Shown: positions 9,411 through 18,693, counted from the first letter of the stretch. The stretch is DNA of 64,000 nt from Candidatus Zhuqueibacterota bacterium (GCA_029261995.1 JAJDAF010000022.1:62001-126000), one strand, 5' to 3'. A program made the numbers and translations. Notes: generated from the sequence alone by a model not told the origin.

Positions 9411-10075
9411 GCGCAGTATTTGTCATTCTCTGGAAAGATCTGCTTTCGGAATTCCGCACCAAGGAAATGGTCCTGTCCATGCTGGTGTTCAGCCTGATGG
9501 TGGCGGTCATTTTCAACTTCTCGTTTCCTCCGGGCAGCGAGTTCATCCAGCAGGCAGCGCCCGGGATTCTGTGGATGACTCTTGTCTTCGCCAGCCTCCT
9601 GGGCATGAACCGTTCGTTCGTTTATGAAGTGGATAAGGGCTGCATGCAGGGGTTGATGCTGGCGCCTGTGAACCGCACCGCTATTTATCTCAGCAAATTG
9701 CTGGTCAATTTCATCTTTATCACCATTGTGGAGTTGGTGGTCCTGCCCCTGTTCAGCGTCTTTTTCAAGCTGGAGGTGTTGCACGTCGCTGGCCAACTCG
9801 CCCTGATCATGTTCCTGGGCACCCTGGGCTTTACCATCATAGGCACTCTTTTTTCCGCGATTTCGGTCAACACTAAAACGCGCGAGGTGATGTTGCCGAT
9901 CCTGCATTTCCCCGTGTCGATTCCCATTATTATTTGTTCGGTGCAAGCCACCACGGCAGTGCTGCAGGAGCAGGGCTGGCAGGTACTCTGGGGATGGTGT
10001 AAGCTGATCGTTGTCTTCGATATCATCTTCTTGATCGTCGCGTACTTCACCTTCGAATTTATTATTGAGGAGTAG
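9407..10075 (+). CDS. ccmB: Heme exporter membrane protein CcmB
   Basis: A 222-residue protein with about six hydrophobic segments. 'LWKDLLSEFRTKEMV' at the N-terminus, 'GILWMTLVFASLLGMNRSF' and 'GCMQGLMLAPVNRTAIY' are characteristic of CcmB. It is the permease partner of CcmA in the inner membrane. It starts within the ccmA stop codon, and ccmC starts 3 bases after its own stop. Confidence 0.92.
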   Translation: MSAVFVILWKDLLSEFRTKEMVLSMLVFSLMVAVIFNFSFPPGSEFIQQAAPGILWMTLVFASLLGMNRSFVYEVDKGCMQGLMLAPVNRTAIYLSKLLVNFIFITIVELVVLPLFSVFFKLEVLHVAGQLALIMFLGTLGFTIIGTLFSAISVNTKTREVMLPILHFPVSIPIIICSVQATTAVLQEQGWQVLWGWCKLIVVFDIIFLIVAYFTFEFIIEE

Positions 10076-10078
10076 AAC

Positions 10079-10771
10079 ATGGACAACAAGTCATCTAGTC
10101 CGTGGGTCAGAATTCTGGTTGTAGCAACACTCATCACCATGTTGGTCGATCTGTATTTGATTTTTGAATTTGCGCCGACCGAGCGTGCGATGGGCCACGT
10201 GCAGCGGATTTTTTATTTTCACGTGCCGTCCGCCTGGGTGGCCTTCCTGGCGTTCTTTATCGTCTTCATTGGCAGCGTTGGCTATCTCTGGAAGCGTGAC
10301 AGAAAGTATGATATGATCGCCCATTCCGCCGCTGAGATCGGTGTGCTGTTCGCCACCCTGGTGATGATTACCGGGCCCATCTGGGGCCGGCCGGTCTGGA
10401 ATACCTGGTGGGAGTGGTCGCCGCGTCTGACACTTTTTCTCGTGCTCTGGTTCATCTATATTGCCTACATGATGCTCCGCAGTTTTGTCGAGGGAGAGGA
10501 ACGCAGCGCCAGGTTTGCCGCTGTGTTTGGCATCGTCGGGTTTGTGGATGTGCCGATTGTTCATCTCTCCATTCGCCTTTGGCGCGACATTCATCCAAGC
10601 CCGGTAATCGCTGGTGGTGATGGCTCCGGTCTGCACCCTGACATGAAAATAACCTTTTTCTTCAGCTTGTTCACGTTCACCTTGCTGTTTTTCTGGCTAC
10701 TGGTTCAGCGCCTTCGACTCGAAAAGAGCACAGTCGCGACTTCAGAACTAAAGAAGCAGATAGCCTACTAA
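10079..10771 (+). CDS. ccmC: Cytochrome c biogenesis heme-handling protein CcmC
   Basis: A 230-residue protein with six predicted membrane helices. It has the conserved 'FYFHVPSAW' histidine region (H48), the tryptophan-rich WWD-type motif 'WGRPVWNTWWEWSPRLT' (residues 102-118) and a second histidine in 'PIVHLSIRLWR'. CcmC loads heme onto CcmE on the periplasmic face. The usual 'WxWDxRLT' here reads 'WEWSPRLT', so the customary Asp is replaced. Preceded by ccmB (3-base gap) and followed by the CcmD-fusion gene. No ccmE, ccmF, ccmG or ccmH lies in this window. Confidence 0.93.
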   Translation: MDNKSSSPWVRILVVATLITMLVDLYLIFEFAPTERAMGHVQRIFYFHVPSAWVAFLAFFIVFIGSVGYLWKRDRKYDMIAHSAAEIGVLFATLVMITGPIWGRPVWNTWWEWSPRLTLFLVLWFIYIAYMMLRSFVEGEERSARFAAVFGIVGFVDVPIVHLSIRLWRDIHPSPVIAGGDGSGLHPDMKITFFFSLFTFTLLFFWLLVQRLRLEKSTVATSELKKQIAY

Positions 10772-10814
10772 TTTTTGGAGCATATTGGCAGTCGAATCTG
10801 GGAGGATTCATAGA

Positions 10815-11309
10815 ATGCGCAAAACTCTCTTACTGTTTGCAATATTGTTGGTAAGCATCATCGTTGTCGCTCCACTGGCGGCACAAACCGCGCGCCTGGT
10901 GCACTATCAAGGCACGCTTGCCGACGCCGACGGCAACAAATTTACCGGCGCCGCAGATTTGCAGATTACGCTTTACAATTCGCCACGCAGCGACAAACCA
11001 CTCTGGAGCGAAACTCATACGGCAGTGGATGTCCGTGACGGAGAATACTCAGTGCTTCTCGGCAGCGTGACGCCACTCAAGCTTTCGTTTTACGAGTATT
11101 TTCTGGAAGTCAAAACCGATACCGTGGAAACAACGCCGGGCCGCAAAATGATCGTCGGCTCCGGGTACAACTATCGGCTTTGGTTTCTGTTCGCAGCCTA
11201 CACGATTGTGTGGCTGGCCATCTTCTTGTACGTTGTGTCCATTTCAAGAAGACAGAAGAAGGTTATTTCGGATCTTGAGCTGCTGGCCGAAGCAACGCAA
11301 GAGAAGTAA
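10815..11309 (+). CDS. Secreted beta-domain fused to a CcmD-like membrane tail
   Basis: ATG at 10815 follows GGGAGG; the in-frame TTG at 10785 is rejected for lack of a ribosome site. The 164-residue product has a signal peptide (residues 1-24), then a domain with 'VHYQGTLADADGNKFTG', 'LWSETHTAVDV' and 'GEYSVLLGS'. This pattern is common in secreted FCB and other environmental proteins as a stand-alone domain. Residues 118-157 ('NYRLWFLFAAYTIVWLAIFL' followed by 'SRRQKK' and a short coiled helix) match the single-span CcmD family in sequence style, topology and operon position directly after ccmC. CcmD holds the CcmABC complex together. The N-terminal fusion is unusual. Confidence 0.8.
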   Translation: MRKTLLLFAILLVSIIVVAPLAAQTARLVHYQGTLADADGNKFTGAADLQITLYNSPRSDKPLWSETHTAVDVRDGEYSVLLGSVTPLKLSFYEYFLEVKTDTVETTPGRKMIVGSGYNYRLWFLFAAYTIVWLAIFLYVVSISRRQKKVISDLELLAEATQEK

Positions 11310-11411
11310 GCTGCCTGAGCCGACCGGCGCGTGAGAGTTTGAATCAATTTGTTGTGAACCAGCCGACATTTCCCTTGCGGCGTAATCGGCAAGTCTTATC
11401 TTTAGAGCAAG

Positions 11412-11476
11412 CGCAGAGCCCGCATGGAACGCTGAGATCAATTCTCTGCGACCTCCGCGACCTCTGCGTTTTTTTT
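11412..11476 (+). repeat. Iterated 9-bp CTCTGCGAC motif with terminator-like potential
   Basis: Three tandem 9-base units (ctctgcgac, ctccgcgac, ctctgcgtt; 11444-11470) end in eight T (11469-11476). An upstream CGCAGAG (11412-11418) can pair with either the first or the third CTCTGCG, so the region can fold as a weak terminator in two registers. It lies between the ccm block and malate dehydrogenase. Confidence 0.55.
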
Positions 11477-11523
11477 GTGATGAATTCTGTCGAAACCTGT
11501 CTGCTATTTAAGGAGAACTAAGC

Positions 11524-12510
11524 ATGTCCAAACGAGTGAAAGTTGCGGTAACCGGCGCGGCCGGACAAATTGGTTATTCTCTGCTACCACGCCTGGCATC
11601 AGGTGAGGTCTTTGGTCACGATACGAAAGTTTCGTTGCAGCTTCTGGAAATTCCTCCGGCTATGAAAGCCGTTGAGGGCGTTGTCATGGAGCTTAACGAT
11701 TGCGCCTTTCCGCTGCTCGAAAGTATTACCGTTTCTGACAATGCTGAAACGGCTTTTGACGGTGTCAACTGGGCGCTGCTGGTGGGCTCGAAACCGCGCG
11801 GACCAGGAATGGAGCGCGGTGATTTGATTCGCGAGAACGGTCCGATTTTCGTGGGCCAGGGTAAAGCTCTCGCCGCCCGCGCCGCTGATGATGTCAGGGT
11901 GCTGGTGGTTGGCAATCCAGCCAACACCAATTGCTTGATCGCCATGCACAATGCCGGCGACATCCCGAAAGAACGCTTCAGCGCCATGACCCGTCTTGAC
12001 CAGAATCGCGCCATGGCCCAACTCGCACAGAAAGCCGGCGTCAGTATCACCGAGGTCAGCAACATGACAATTTGGGGCAACCACAGCGCCACGCAATACC
12101 CGGACAGCGAGAATGCAAGAATCAAGGGCAAGCCGGTGATCGACGCTATTGGGCATGTCGAATGGCTGCGCGGCGAGTTCATCGAGACGGTGCAGAAGCG
12201 TGGCGCCGCGATTATTGCGGCGCGCGGCCTGTCTTCGGCTGCTTCCGCCGCCAGTGCCGCACTTGACCACGTGAAGAGCTATCTCACCAAAACGCCTGCT
12301 GGCGACTGGTTCTCCGCCGCCATTCCTTCTGACGGCAGCTACGGCATCGATGCTGGACTGTTGTTCTCATTCCCAGTCACCAGCGACGGCCAGGGCAATG
12401 TCGAAGTCGTTCAGGGATTGGAATGGAGCGATTTCGCTACGGAGAAGATCAAACTCACGACCGAAGAGTTGCGAAATGAAAAATCGGTGGTGAAGGATTT
12501 GTTGAAGTAA
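11524..12510 (+). CDS. mdh: Malate dehydrogenase (NAD-dependent)
   Basis: A 328-residue LDH/MDH-family enzyme of the cytosolic-type (MDH type 2) group. The dinucleotide-binding loop is '[19 protein letters not shown]'. Substrate and catalytic motifs are '[15 protein letters not shown]', '[10 protein letters not shown]', 'MTRLDQNRA' and '[12 protein letters not shown]' with the catalytic His. It interconverts malate and oxaloacetate in the TCA cycle. The ATG has AAGGAG 8 bases upstream. It appears monocistronic and is followed by a strong terminator. Confidence 0.97.
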   Translation: MSKRVKVAVTGAAGQIGYSLLPRLASGEVFGHDTKVSLQLLEIPPAMKAVEGVVMELNDCAFPLLESITVSDNAETAFDGVNWALLVGSKPRGPGMERGDLIRENGPIFVGQGKALAARAADDVRVLVVGNPANTNCLIAMHNAGDIPKERFSAMTRLDQNRAMAQLAQKAGVSITEVSNMTIWGNHSATQYPDSENARIKGKPVIDAIGHVEWLRGEFIETVQKRGAAIIAARGLSSAASAASAALDHVKSYLTKTPAGDWFSAAIPSDGSYGIDAGLLFSFPVTSDGQGNVEVVQGLEWSDFATEKIKLTTEELRNEKSVVKDLLK

Positions 12511-12534
12511 TTTGTTTTGCTGAACGACTTTCGG

Positions 12535-12568
12535 TCCCCGGTGCGTAAAAAACGTCGGGGATTTTTTT
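12535..12568 (+). terminator. Intrinsic terminator after mdh
   Basis: TCCCCG (12535-12540) pairs with CGGGGA (12556-12561), followed by seven T (12562-12568). It starts 25 bases after the mdh stop and lies between convergent genes. Confidence 0.75.
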
Positions 12569-12651
12569 GTCGGGCGGCACGTCCAGGATGACCACTTTCT
12601 TTCTTCTGAAACGGGCAACCGACCACGAATGGCGTACCTGGTTTTCGAACC

Positions 12652-12993
12652 TTAATCTCCTCTGAGCTTCGGGTTGGCCAGATGACGATTCTTATCTCGC
12701 CCGCTTTTCTTTTCAAGGTTCTTTTGCGCCGCCGCGGTCAAATCGATGTGGGTTTGATTTGCGATGCAGGTCAGCACGAACAGGACATCGGCTAATTCGT
12801 CGGCAAGGTCGTGTTGTTCATCCGAGGGTTTGCTGCTCTGCTCACCGAAAGTGCGGGACATGATGCGCGCAACTTCTCCGACTTCCTCCACCAACTGTGC
12901 GAGGTTGGTCATTTCGTCGAAGTAGCGCACGCCGACGCTTTTGATCCAGTCATCAACGAGTTTTTGGTAATCACGCAGCGTTATTTCAGACAT
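12652..12993 (-). CDS. MazG-like nucleotide pyrophosphohydrolase
   Basis: A 113-residue all-alpha protein. The metal-binding signature is visible as 'LVEEVGEVARI' and 'DLADELADVLFVLTCIANQ' (ExxE and ExxD), typical of the MazG/RS21-C6 superfamily, short YpjD-like branch. Such enzymes hydrolyse non-canonical or excess nucleoside triphosphates to monophosphates. It is convergent with mdh. Start ATG at 12993 has AAAGG just upstream on the minus strand. Confidence 0.88.
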   Translation of the reverse strand: MSEITLRDYQKLVDDWIKSVGVRYFDEMTNLAQLVEEVGEVARIMSRTFGEQSSKPSDEQHDLADELADVLFVLTCIANQTHIDLTAAAQKNLEKKSGRDKNRHLANPKLRGD

Positions 12994-13104
12994 GGGCCTT
13001 TGTCACTGGTTCGAGCAGCCAAGTAATGAAGGAAACTAAAGAAGTGCGGCGAGAAGATCAAGGGGAACGCTGGCTAGAGGGCGGGATCTCTGGCAAGAAT
13101 CACC

Positions 13105-14184
13105 TCAATCAGATGTGGTCGCAAACCATCTTGCCATAACGCGCTCCGCCGGTTTGTTCTGCGGCGTAAAATCCCTGCCCGGGTTGCCGCTTTTCCGCTC
13201 GCTCAGTTTCGGAAACCATTTCCAGAAATATGCCCCGGCGCACCATTCCTGATTCCAAAAGGTTTTGAAGAACGCTTCGTAGCAGTTGGCTTGCGTTTGC
13301 AGTTCGGCGGCAGTGGCAGGCGTCGATGACCGGTTGGGCCATTCCCAAGGCCGGATTGCCGTGTCGCTGCGGCTCTTGTAGCCAATCTCAGTGAAAATCA
13401 CAGGTTTGCTGAAGGCAGTGCTGACCTTCTTAATCGCGGTTTTGTGAGACTGCCAGCCGGAAATCAGTTCGGCCACGCCTGGATTTTCTTTGTCAGAAAG
13501 TGGGAAGTAGGCCTGCACGCCTATAAAATCGAGGGCGTCCCAGAATCGAACCTCCTCAAATTCCAGGTACCAGTTGGCGGAATAGGTGAGCTTGCCGTGA
13601 TAGATTTTGCGCACCTCGGCGATGAGGTTGCGCCAGTCCTGCTCGCGCTGAACCGCCGTTGTCCTCAACTCCGTACCGATGGAAAGCGCCTCGATGCCCA
13701 GCTTCTCCGCCAGCCGGGCGTAGTGCAAAATGAACTTCCGGTAGTTGGCAAACCACTGCTGCCATTCTTCTGCGCTACTCATTTCGATTTCGCCGCGCCA
13801 CTTGCCATTGCTGCTGCGGTGCAACCAGATGTGCGGTTTGAGCAGCGTCCGAATGCCGCGCCCCTTTGCCAGCCGCGTTGTGGTCTCGATACCAAGATCG
13901 GTTTCGCCCCAATAGACGTTGCCGCTGGTGGCCATTTTGATGGTTGGCGAATCGTAGCTGCGCTGCCAGCCAAACGGCGTTTGCACGATCCAGTTGACGT
14001 GATTCCGGACCAGTGGTTCAAAGTCATTCTGTACGACGGGCTGGTGTCCACCCACCCAACTTACGCCGCGATGTTTCTGAATCGTTGGCGCGCGCAAGCT
14101 TACGCGGTTGGGATTCGGTTCAGACAAACCCAAAATCAAAAGTGCGACTGGCAGTGAAAAAAGGACTGGCGAGAATCGTTTCAT
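13105..14184 (-). CDS. GH113-like TIM-barrel glycoside hydrolase, exported
   Basis: A 359-residue protein with an N-terminal hydrophobic signal (residues 4-20). The body matches the TIM-barrel-like GH113 family: 'RGVSWVGG' opening, 'LLKPHIWLH', the first catalytic-type Glu in 'EALSIGTEL' (E172), 'DFIGVQAYFPLS' and the second Glu in 'PVIFTEIGYKSR' (E266), then 'GAYFWKWFP'. GH113 enzymes are beta-mannanases or related glycan hydrolases; the exact substrate cannot be read from the sequence. The gene stands alone on the minus strand. Confidence 0.82.
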   Translation of the reverse strand: MKRFSPVLFSLPVALLILGLSEPNPNRVSLRAPTIQKHRGVSWVGGHQPVVQNDFEPLVRNHVNWIVQTPFGWQRSYDSPTIKMATSGNVYWGETDLGIETTTRLAKGRGIRTLLKPHIWLHRSSNGKWRGEIEMSSAEEWQQWFANYRKFILHYARLAEKLGIEALSIGTELRTTAVQREQDWRNLIAEVRKIYHGKLTYSANWYLEFEEVRFWDALDFIGVQAYFPLSDKENPGVAELISGWQSHKTAIKKVSTAFSKPVIFTEIGYKSRSDTAIRPWEWPNRSSTPATAAELQTQANCYEAFFKTFWNQEWCAGAYFWKWFPKLSERKSGNPGRDFTPQNKPAERVMARWFATTSD

Positions 14185-14357
14185 CGTAGATGGCTCTTTC
14201 GTAAATGTCCCTATATAACTACTCGAGCCAACGTCGTTATTCCTGAATAAATGTTGTCGGTTTTACGCCTCTGAGTTCAGTAGCTTACGGCAGAGGACTG
14301 TTGCTGTCTGCTCACCATCCTGATGCGATGGCATGAAGCCAATGCTTGCAGAGGCGC

Positions 14358-15533
14358 CTAAACAACCGGATCTACATCTGCATCGTAGTCCACACCCGGC
14401 AGGCCAAACCCAAAGAGTTTCAGGAATTCCTTTTGATAGCCATAAAAGTCGGTGAATTCGTGTAGATTTTCGGTGGTGATCTTGTCCCAGCGCACTTCGA
14501 CTTCGGCCTGAATTTCAGGTTTGAGTTCGAGGTCGTCGAGCCGGAGCCGACCGGTATCGTCCGTTTCGCGTCGGGACTCACCGTAAAGTTGGGTAGCGAA
14601 CAAACGCTGCACTTGCTCGATGGCGCCCTCGTGGCCTCCCTTTTCCTTCATGACTTTGTAGAGCAGAGAGATGTAAAGCGGAACGACCGGAATTGCCGAG
14701 CTTGACTGCGTTACGAGCGCTTTCATCACGGAAACGAAGGCGACGCCACCGCGGTTCGCAAGCCGGGAATTGAGGGCTTTCGCGGTTTTGTCGAGGTCGA
14801 TCTTTGCCTGTCCAATGGTGCCATCCCAGTAGATTGGCCAGGTCAGCTTAGTGCCGATGTAAGTGTAGGCCACGGTCGAGAAACCATCGGCAAGCAAGCC
14901 GGCTTCGTCGAGGGCTTCCACCCACATGCGCCAGTCTTCACCCCCCATCACGGAGACGGTGTCAGCGATTTCCTGGTCAGTTGCAGCCTCCAGACTGACT
15001 TCTTTGACTTCAACTTTGTCTGTATCAAGGGTCTGGCCGGTGTAGGTTTGGCCGATGGGTTTGAGCGTCGAGTGCGCAACATGGCCGGTCTTTGGATGCG
15101 TGCGCCGCGGCGCCGCCAGGCTGTAGACCAGGGCATCGATTTGGCCGAGATTCTGTTTGATCAAATCGATCGTGTTCTGCTTTAATTCATCGGAAAATGC
15201 GTCACCGTTGATGCTTTTGGCGTAGAGGTTCTCGGCGTGCGCGGCTTTCTCGAAGGCTGACGAGTTGTACCAGCCGGCAGTCGCCGTCCGTTTTTCGGTC
15301 GGCTCTTTTTCGAAGAAGACACCCAAGGTGTCCGCGCCACAGCCAAATGCCACGGAGATACGCGAGGCCAGGCCGTAGCCCGTAGAGGCGCCGATGACCA
15401 GCACTTTGCTTGGCCCTTTGGCGATTTTCCCTTTGCTTTTGACGTGGTCGATTTGCTGCTGCACATGTGCCGCGCAGCCAACCGGGTGCGCTGTCAGACA
15501 GATAAACCCTCGTACCCTTGGTTTGATGACCAT
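14358..15533 (-). CDS. fabV: Enoyl-ACP reductase FabV (trans-2-enoyl-CoA reductase)
   Basis: A 391-residue protein, typical of FabV. It begins '[20 protein letters not shown]', a family hallmark, followed by the Rossmann loop '[16 protein letters not shown]', '[16 protein letters not shown]' and the active-site region '[23 protein letters not shown]' containing the Tyr-X8-Lys pair. FabV carries out the last step of the fatty acid elongation cycle using NADH. It is known as the triclosan-resistant alternative to FabI. The start has GAGGA at a good distance. Confidence 0.96.
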   Translation of the reverse strand: MVIKPRVRGFICLTAHPVGCAAHVQQQIDHVKSKGKIAKGPSKVLVIGASTGYGLASRISVAFGCGADTLGVFFEKEPTEKRTATAGWYNSSAFEKAAHAENLYAKSINGDAFSDELKQNTIDLIKQNLGQIDALVYSLAAPRRTHPKTGHVAHSTLKPIGQTYTGQTLDTDKVEVKEVSLEAATDQEIADTVSVMGGEDWRMWVEALDEAGLLADGFSTVAYTYIGTKLTWPIYWDGTIGQAKIDLDKTAKALNSRLANRGGVAFVSVMKALVTQSSSAIPVVPLYISLLYKVMKEKGGHEGAIEQVQRLFATQLYGESRRETDDTGRLRLDDLELKPEIQAEVEVRWDKITTENLHEFTDFYGYQKEFLKLFGFGLPGVDYDADVDPVV

Positions 15534-15641
15534 GCTGAAATTCCTCGATTAGTAAACGAATCGCGCTTTGATTGCGGCAAAACAAAGCGCATGTTAAGGA
15601 ATCGCCACGAGAAATTCAAGCTGAATGTGGTCATCCTGTTT

Positions 15642-16151
15642 TCATTGTTTGCTCAAATCGGGAGCCTGCTGGTCCGCGGGTGCCGGATTCTGATTGCCCA
15701 TGTCAACGGCGACCTTCCAGGCGCCATCTTCCTGTTTCTTCCAGATATTGAGATATTTGCCGTGACTTTCGTGCTGTGCATCGCCCTCGTCCTGCCACTT
15801 GGCCACGTAGGTTCCCCAAGTCCAGCCCAGGTCTCCCGAGCGTGCCACTTCTGCTTTCTGCGGCTTCCAAGTCAGTGTAATATTGACGCCGGAGGACATT
15901 TCTTCCCGGATTTTTTCCCGGCCGTAGACGGGTTCGCCACCCTGTGGCATTTGCATGGCGTCATCTGTGAGATAGGCGTAAAAGGCCTCGGCCGCGCCGT
16001 CGCGTTCAGATGCCTGCGAGAATTCTATGTCGGTTTTGAGAAGAATCTTGCTCTCGTTTTCGACATTGATTGGCTGTTGGCAAGCTGCGAACGCGCCGCC
16101 AAGAAATGCTGCAAACACGCAGGCTTTGGCTTTAAAAGAATAGGAAATCAT
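15642..16151 (-). CDS. Secreted NTF2/SnoaL-like (DUF4440-type) protein, possible lipoprotein
   Basis: The ATG at 16151, preceded by GGAGGG, gives 169 residues. A longer open frame to 16235 lacks a ribosome site. The N-terminus has a signal sequence ending 'GGAFAAC', a lipobox-like but weak site. The body is a cone-fold NTF2-like domain ('FSQASERDGAAEAFYAYLTDDAMQMPQGG', 'GYTYVAKWQD'-type strands, 'GKYLNIWKKQEDGAWKVAVDMGN'). Such domains often act as ligand-binding or dimerising modules; no enzymatic function can be assigned. No operon partner. Confidence 0.78.
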   Translation of the reverse strand: MISYSFKAKACVFAAFLGGAFAACQQPINVENESKILLKTDIEFSQASERDGAAEAFYAYLTDDAMQMPQGGEPVYGREKIREEMSSGVNITLTWKPQKAEVARSGDLGWTWGTYVAKWQDEGDAQHESHGKYLNIWKKQEDGAWKVAVDMGNQNPAPADQQAPDLSKQ

Positions 16152-16541
16152 GCTGTCGTACCCTCCAGGTTTAGGATTATGAACCAGGCGAATCGCCGGA
16201 GTCTCGCCGCAATCGCTGACCCGACGCCGCTGCAAGAGTAAACATTATTTAAGTTTAGGAGTTGCACTTGTTGGAATCAAGGGAAAATGGATGACAGGCG
16301 CTGGGTGACGGACTTGGCGGCTGAAACCGTGGATATTGGGCGCTTGCGGCAGCATAGGAAAAGACCGGGAAAATCATCTCGCCGTTGATGCTTGGCTGTA
16401 TCAGTGGAAATGAGTTCGACTCTATCGTGGACAGCCCACCGAACGCCTTTGGGAAGGGCGGCAAAATGGTGCATCCTGGCGGCTGAGTCAGCCGGTGGTA
16501 CTCAGAGCTGTTTGCAGTAGAAAGTCGCTCGCGCAACACGA
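16152..16541. other. 390-base gap without a supported gene
   Basis: Between the start of the NTF2-like gene and the end of the cytochrome P450 gene. Short open frames exist on the minus strand but have no ribosome site, domain or coding-like composition. I see no convincing terminator or repeat. Confidence 0.6.
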
Positions 16542-17930
16542 TTATCTCGGCTCAAGCCGAATCTCGATTGGCCCGCCTGGTCTAAGCGTGGCTTTCGGCT
16601 TCGGTAGGATTTCTTTGTCCGGCGCAACTTGCTGAAGCCGAAATTCTTGCAGGACGATGACGATGACCAATTTCATGATTGTCTTGGCCAGCACGTCGCC
16701 GATGCAGTAGCGCGGCCCGCCGCCAAACGGGAAGTAGGCGAACGGGTGGCGTTCAGCCCTTGCCTCAGGTAGAAAACGCTGCGGCTGGAAGGTCTCTGGC
16801 GCCGGCCAGTGATCCGGGTGGCGGTGCATGATAAACGGCGTGAGAAACACCATCGCGCTGCGCGGAATTCGGTAGGGCCCAAGCTCAAAATCGGCCAACG
16901 GCTGCCGTGCAAAAATCCATGTCGATGGGTAAAGCCGCAGCACCTCGTCGATCACCATTCCGGTGTACTCAAGTTTTGGGAGATCTTCCGCGGTTGGAGT
17001 CCGGCGGCCGACAACGCTTTTTATCTCCTCTACGACACGCGTTTCTTCCTCCGGGTGCCTGGTGAGCAGATACCACGTCCAGGCCAGGGCCGAGGCCGTG
17101 GTTTCGTGCCCGGTCATCAACAGGGTCATGATTTCATCACGCAGTTGTTGGTCGCTCATGGTATCGTGCGCGGCGTCAGCGCTGGCGTTCAGCAGCAGGT
17201 CCAGAAGATCGCCGTTTTTGCCATTGCCATCCTTTCGGGCAGCAAGCATGGCATAGATCAGGTGGTCGATCTTTTTTCGAGAACGCCAGAATCGAACGTT
17301 TGTCGGCGTCGGTATCAGCGCATGAAGTTTGAATGGCGCTTTCATCAACTGCTGCAGGTATTCAAGTCCGGCTTCGAACGCCTCCCCGGCTCTGTCAATT
17401 TCTTCCGGTAGTTCCAGGCTGAATATCGTCTTTATGAGATTGTGACGGGTCAGGCGAAACATCTCGGCTTCCATATCGACAGGGGCGGAGGGATTCGCCC
17501 TGGATTGCCAGCGCTGCAGCATCTCGCCGATGTTTGTGGCCATCGCAGCGACGAGCGACGCGATTTTTTCCCGATGGAATGCAGGCTGAATCAGACGTCG
17601 CTGCTTGCGCCATAATTCGCCCTCACTTGAAATCAGCCCATTGCCGACCACCGGACGCGTGAGTTCATAGCCTTTTCTGAAATTCCGGTCGTTTTCCTGC
17701 AAAATGTGTTTGATGTACTCCGGGTTGTTGACCAAATAGAAGCGTTTCGGGCCAATTGGCAGTTTGACGACTTCGCCGTAACGCTTGGCACACTTGCACA
17801 TGAAGGAAAGTGGGTCTCTGGCCATTGCCGGGATAACGCCGATGAACGGGCGCCCTTTCGGACCTGGCACCTTCTGGTCATTCACAGTCCGTGGCGAACT
17901 CTGGCCTTGATCTACGTTGGGATTTTTCAT
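16542..17930 (-). CDS. Cytochrome P450 monooxygenase
   Basis: A start at 17930, preceded by AAGGA, gives 462 residues; the longer frame to 18041 has no ribosome site. Family motifs are all intact: proline-rich entry 'VPGPKGRPFIGVIP', I-helix oxygen-binding 'MTGHETTASALAW', K-helix ExxR in 'DEVLRLYPSTW', and the heme loop 'FPFGGGPRYCIG' with the thiolate Cys at about residue 409. There is no membrane anchor and no fused reductase. It resembles the soluble bacterial class related to CYP102/CYP110-type fatty-acid or lipid hydroxylases, but the substrate is unknown. No ferredoxin gene is adjacent. Confidence 0.95.
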   Translation of the reverse strand: MKNPNVDQGQSSPRTVNDQKVPGPKGRPFIGVIPAMARDPLSFMCKCAKRYGEVVKLPIGPKRFYLVNNPEYIKHILQENDRNFRKGYELTRPVVGNGLISSEGELWRKQRRLIQPAFHREKIASLVAAMATNIGEMLQRWQSRANPSAPVDMEAEMFRLTRHNLIKTIFSLELPEEIDRAGEAFEAGLEYLQQLMKAPFKLHALIPTPTNVRFWRSRKKIDHLIYAMLAARKDGNGKNGDLLDLLLNASADAAHDTMSDQQLRDEIMTLLMTGHETTASALAWTWYLLTRHPEEETRVVEEIKSVVGRRTPTAEDLPKLEYTGMVIDEVLRLYPSTWIFARQPLADFELGPYRIPRSAMVFLTPFIMHRHPDHWPAPETFQPQRFLPEARAERHPFAYFPFGGGPRYCIGDVLAKTIMKLVIVIVLQEFRLQQVAPDKEILPKPKATLRPGGPIEIRLEPR

Positions 17931-18116
17931 ATTTCCTTCGGAGTTGGTCTGATGCAATCGTTTAGAACGGGCTAAGCGGGAAGCAGAATAATCACTATAA
18001 ACGCCTGAAGGTTCAAATAGATGCAAAATTATGTTAAGCAAGGCAAAGAAGCCTCCCGATACAAGAATATCGAGTTCAGGCTTTTTGCGATTTCAAAATT
18101 TATCAGGGATTTTCTG

Positions 18117-18530
18117 ATGCGAATATTGATTGTCGATGATGATTTCACAGCAGGCAAGCTTCTTACCAGACACCTTGAAGCGGTGGGAGATTGCGAGATA
18201 GTGCCAAGCGGAGTAGCTGCGGTTGACCTGTTCAAACGTTCGTTTTGTGAGAACTATCCCATTGATCTTATTTGTCTTGACATCATGATGCCAAGGATGA
18301 ATGGCCACGAAACCCTGCAACAGATTCGAAAAATCGAAAATGACGAGCAGGTCGAGTTTGGCGATGGTGTGAAAGTGCTGATGGTATCTGCCCTCAGCGA
18401 TGACGACACTGTTCTGCAGTCCTTCATGGAGCTGTGCGACGGCTACGTTACCAAGCCGGTGGATCGCGATGGCTTGTATGAGAAATTGCAGGAAATCGAA
18501 CTGCTAAACGACCCGGGAGAGGTTCGCTAA
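18117..18530 (+). CDS. Single-domain response regulator (CheY-like receiver)
   Basis: A 137-residue stand-alone receiver domain. 'RILIVDDDFTAGKLL' gives the acidic pocket, 'DLICLDIMMPRMNG' holds the phospho-acceptor Asp, 'VSALSD' the switch Ser and 'YVTKPVD' the conserved Lys. There is no output domain. ATG at 18117 is chosen because the product begins directly at strand beta-1; AGGG lies 9 bases upstream. No kinase is adjacent, so its partner is unknown. A hairpin spans its stop codon. Confidence 0.92.
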   Translation: MRILIVDDDFTAGKLLTRHLEAVGDCEIVPSGVAAVDLFKRSFCENYPIDLICLDIMMPRMNGHETLQQIRKIENDEQVEFGDGVKVLMVSALSDDDTVLQSFMELCDGYVTKPVDRDGLYEKLQEIELLNDPGEVR

Positions 18531-18547
18531 AATAGCTGGCGAACCTC
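18519..18547 (+). terminator. Hairpin spanning the response regulator stop codon
   Basis: Perfect 9-bp stem GAGGTTCGC (18519-18527) with GCGAACCTC (18539-18547). The TAA stop (18528-18530) lies in the 11-base loop. No T-run follows, so it is not a classical terminator; it may stabilise the 3' end of the mRNA. Confidence 0.5.
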
Positions 18548-18693
18548 CAGGATACTGTTGTCATTTCGACTCCCCCAAAAAAAGCACGAACAGCTTAGTC
18601 TATCCAGACTCGCTACGGTTTATTTCCAGTTTGAACAATTCTGGACAGCCCCACCAGCGCGGGCCGAAAACCCTGTCAACTGATTATTTGAGT

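Noticed and set aside
16255-16539. 94-codon minus-strand open frame in the gap before the P450 gene
   Set aside because: Low-complexity Ser/Pro-rich product, no ribosome site, no family.
17931-18041. Longer N-terminus of the P450
   Set aside because: AAGGA lies directly before the ATG at 17930; the upstream extension has no site and no homology.
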